Positions 13,996 to 14,251 of a DNA stretch of 14,251 nt are shown piece after piece. Position 1 is the first letter of the stretch; each line of letters starts with the position of its first letter. The stretch is taken from positions 1-14,251 of the forward strand of contig CAKZNY010000207.1 of NCBI GenBank assembly GCA_937132145.1, read 5' to 3'. Position numbers and translations under genes: made by a program. Below the pieces are notes generated by a model. That model had not been told where the DNA came from and made no database searches. It saw nothing but the letters and a program-made list of their open reading frames with translations. The stretch comes from an uncultured Paracoccaceae bacterium. Its GTDB lineage: Bacteria > Pseudomonadota > Alphaproteobacteria > Rhodobacterales > Rhodobacteraceae.

Positions 13996-14251
13996 ATGGA
14001 CATACGCTTTTTCAAGGCACTAATACTCGGTGTCAGTTTACTGGGCATGGCGGCCACACCCGTGGTTTCGCAAGGTTTAGCTGGCCCATATCTGGCCGCC
14101 AACCGTGCTTTTGAGCATGGAAGCTTTGACGCCGCTGCGCAGTATTATGTCCGCGCGATGGCAGCAGACCCAACGAATGTGGGACTAAAACAAAGTGCGA
14201 TGGTCTCTTTTGTTGCTGCAGGGGATTTCAGGTCTGCTGCCGGAATCGCCC
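13996..14251 (+). CDS. Exported TPR-type protein, 5' part only
   Basis: A frame opens at the ATG 13996 and is still open at the right edge, giving 85 full codons. The N-terminus MDIRFFKALILGVSLLGMAA is a signal peptide (basic Arg/Lys, hydrophobic core), with probable cleavage around residue 25 (TPVVSQ). The mature part, YLAANRAFEHGSFDAAAQYY followed by VRAMAADPTNVGLKQSA and FVAAGDFRSAAGIA, has the helix-turn-helix periodicity and the small/aromatic pattern of tetratricopeptide repeats (AAxxYYxRAxxxDPxN). Such proteins are usually periplasmic or outer-membrane-attached scaffolds. AGGAG at 13981-13985 lies ten bases upstream. The hairpin at 13873-13894 separates it from the previous gene, so it probably has its own promoter within 13895-13995, although none stood out. 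The specific role is unknown. Confidence 0.75.
   Translation, partial: MDIRFFKALILGVSLLGMAATPVVSQGLAGPYLAANRAFEHGSFDAAAQYYVRAMAADPTNVGLKQSAMVSFVAAGDFRSAAGIA

Overview
The window reads as an ordinary chromosomal segment of an alphaproteobacterium, most probably Rhodobacterales (Roseobacter-like). The grounds are the protein style (a Nu-class GST with the alphaproteobacterial N-terminal extension, a long ETF-ubiquinone oxidoreductase, an fdhD-mobA-mobB-moeA block) and the fairly GC-rich coding DNA. Genus cannot be read from this alone. Thirteen complete protein genes and two genes cut by the window edges fill nearly all of it. I see no tRNA, rRNA, CRISPR array, insertion sequence, integrase or phage gene. 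No gene-free stretch exceeds 300 bases; the longest is about 180 bases.

Layout. (1) 1-3028, plus strand: the tail of an unrecognised AT-richer gene, then pheT (phenylalanyl-tRNA synthetase beta) and a ytoQ-family gene, spaced tightly enough to be one transcript. (2) 3075-4440: a minus-strand Nu-class glutathione transferase diverging from mscL, which ends in a textbook intrinsic terminator. (3) 4445-7197: an amino-acid block with alanine dehydrogenase (ald, minus), a divergent Lrp/AsnC regulator (plus), and an azlC-azlD branched-chain amino-acid exporter pair (minus) whose 3' end overlaps that of the regulator. (4) 7265-10494, plus: a molybdenum-cofactor operon, fdhD-mobA-mobB-moeA, in which every junction overlaps and two genes start with TTG. 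These four proteins load molybdate onto molybdopterin, add GMP to give bis-MGD, and sulfurate the cofactor for a formate dehydrogenase that lies outside the window. (5) 10528-12032, minus: greA followed by an uncharacterised two-helix membrane protein with a coiled coil. (6) 12210 to the end, plus: ETF-ubiquinone oxidoreductase, a hairpin, then the start of an exported TPR protein cut by the window edge.

Several start codons were reassigned using ribosome-binding sites and overlaps: azlC, azlD, fdhD, moeA, mscL and ETF-QO begin downstream of the longest possible reading frame. No clearly new biological system is visible. The points most worth a second look are the AT-rich gene joined to pheT, the symmetric sequences between ald and its regulator, the one-cysteine FdhD active-site loop, and the uncharacterised membrane protein behind greA.
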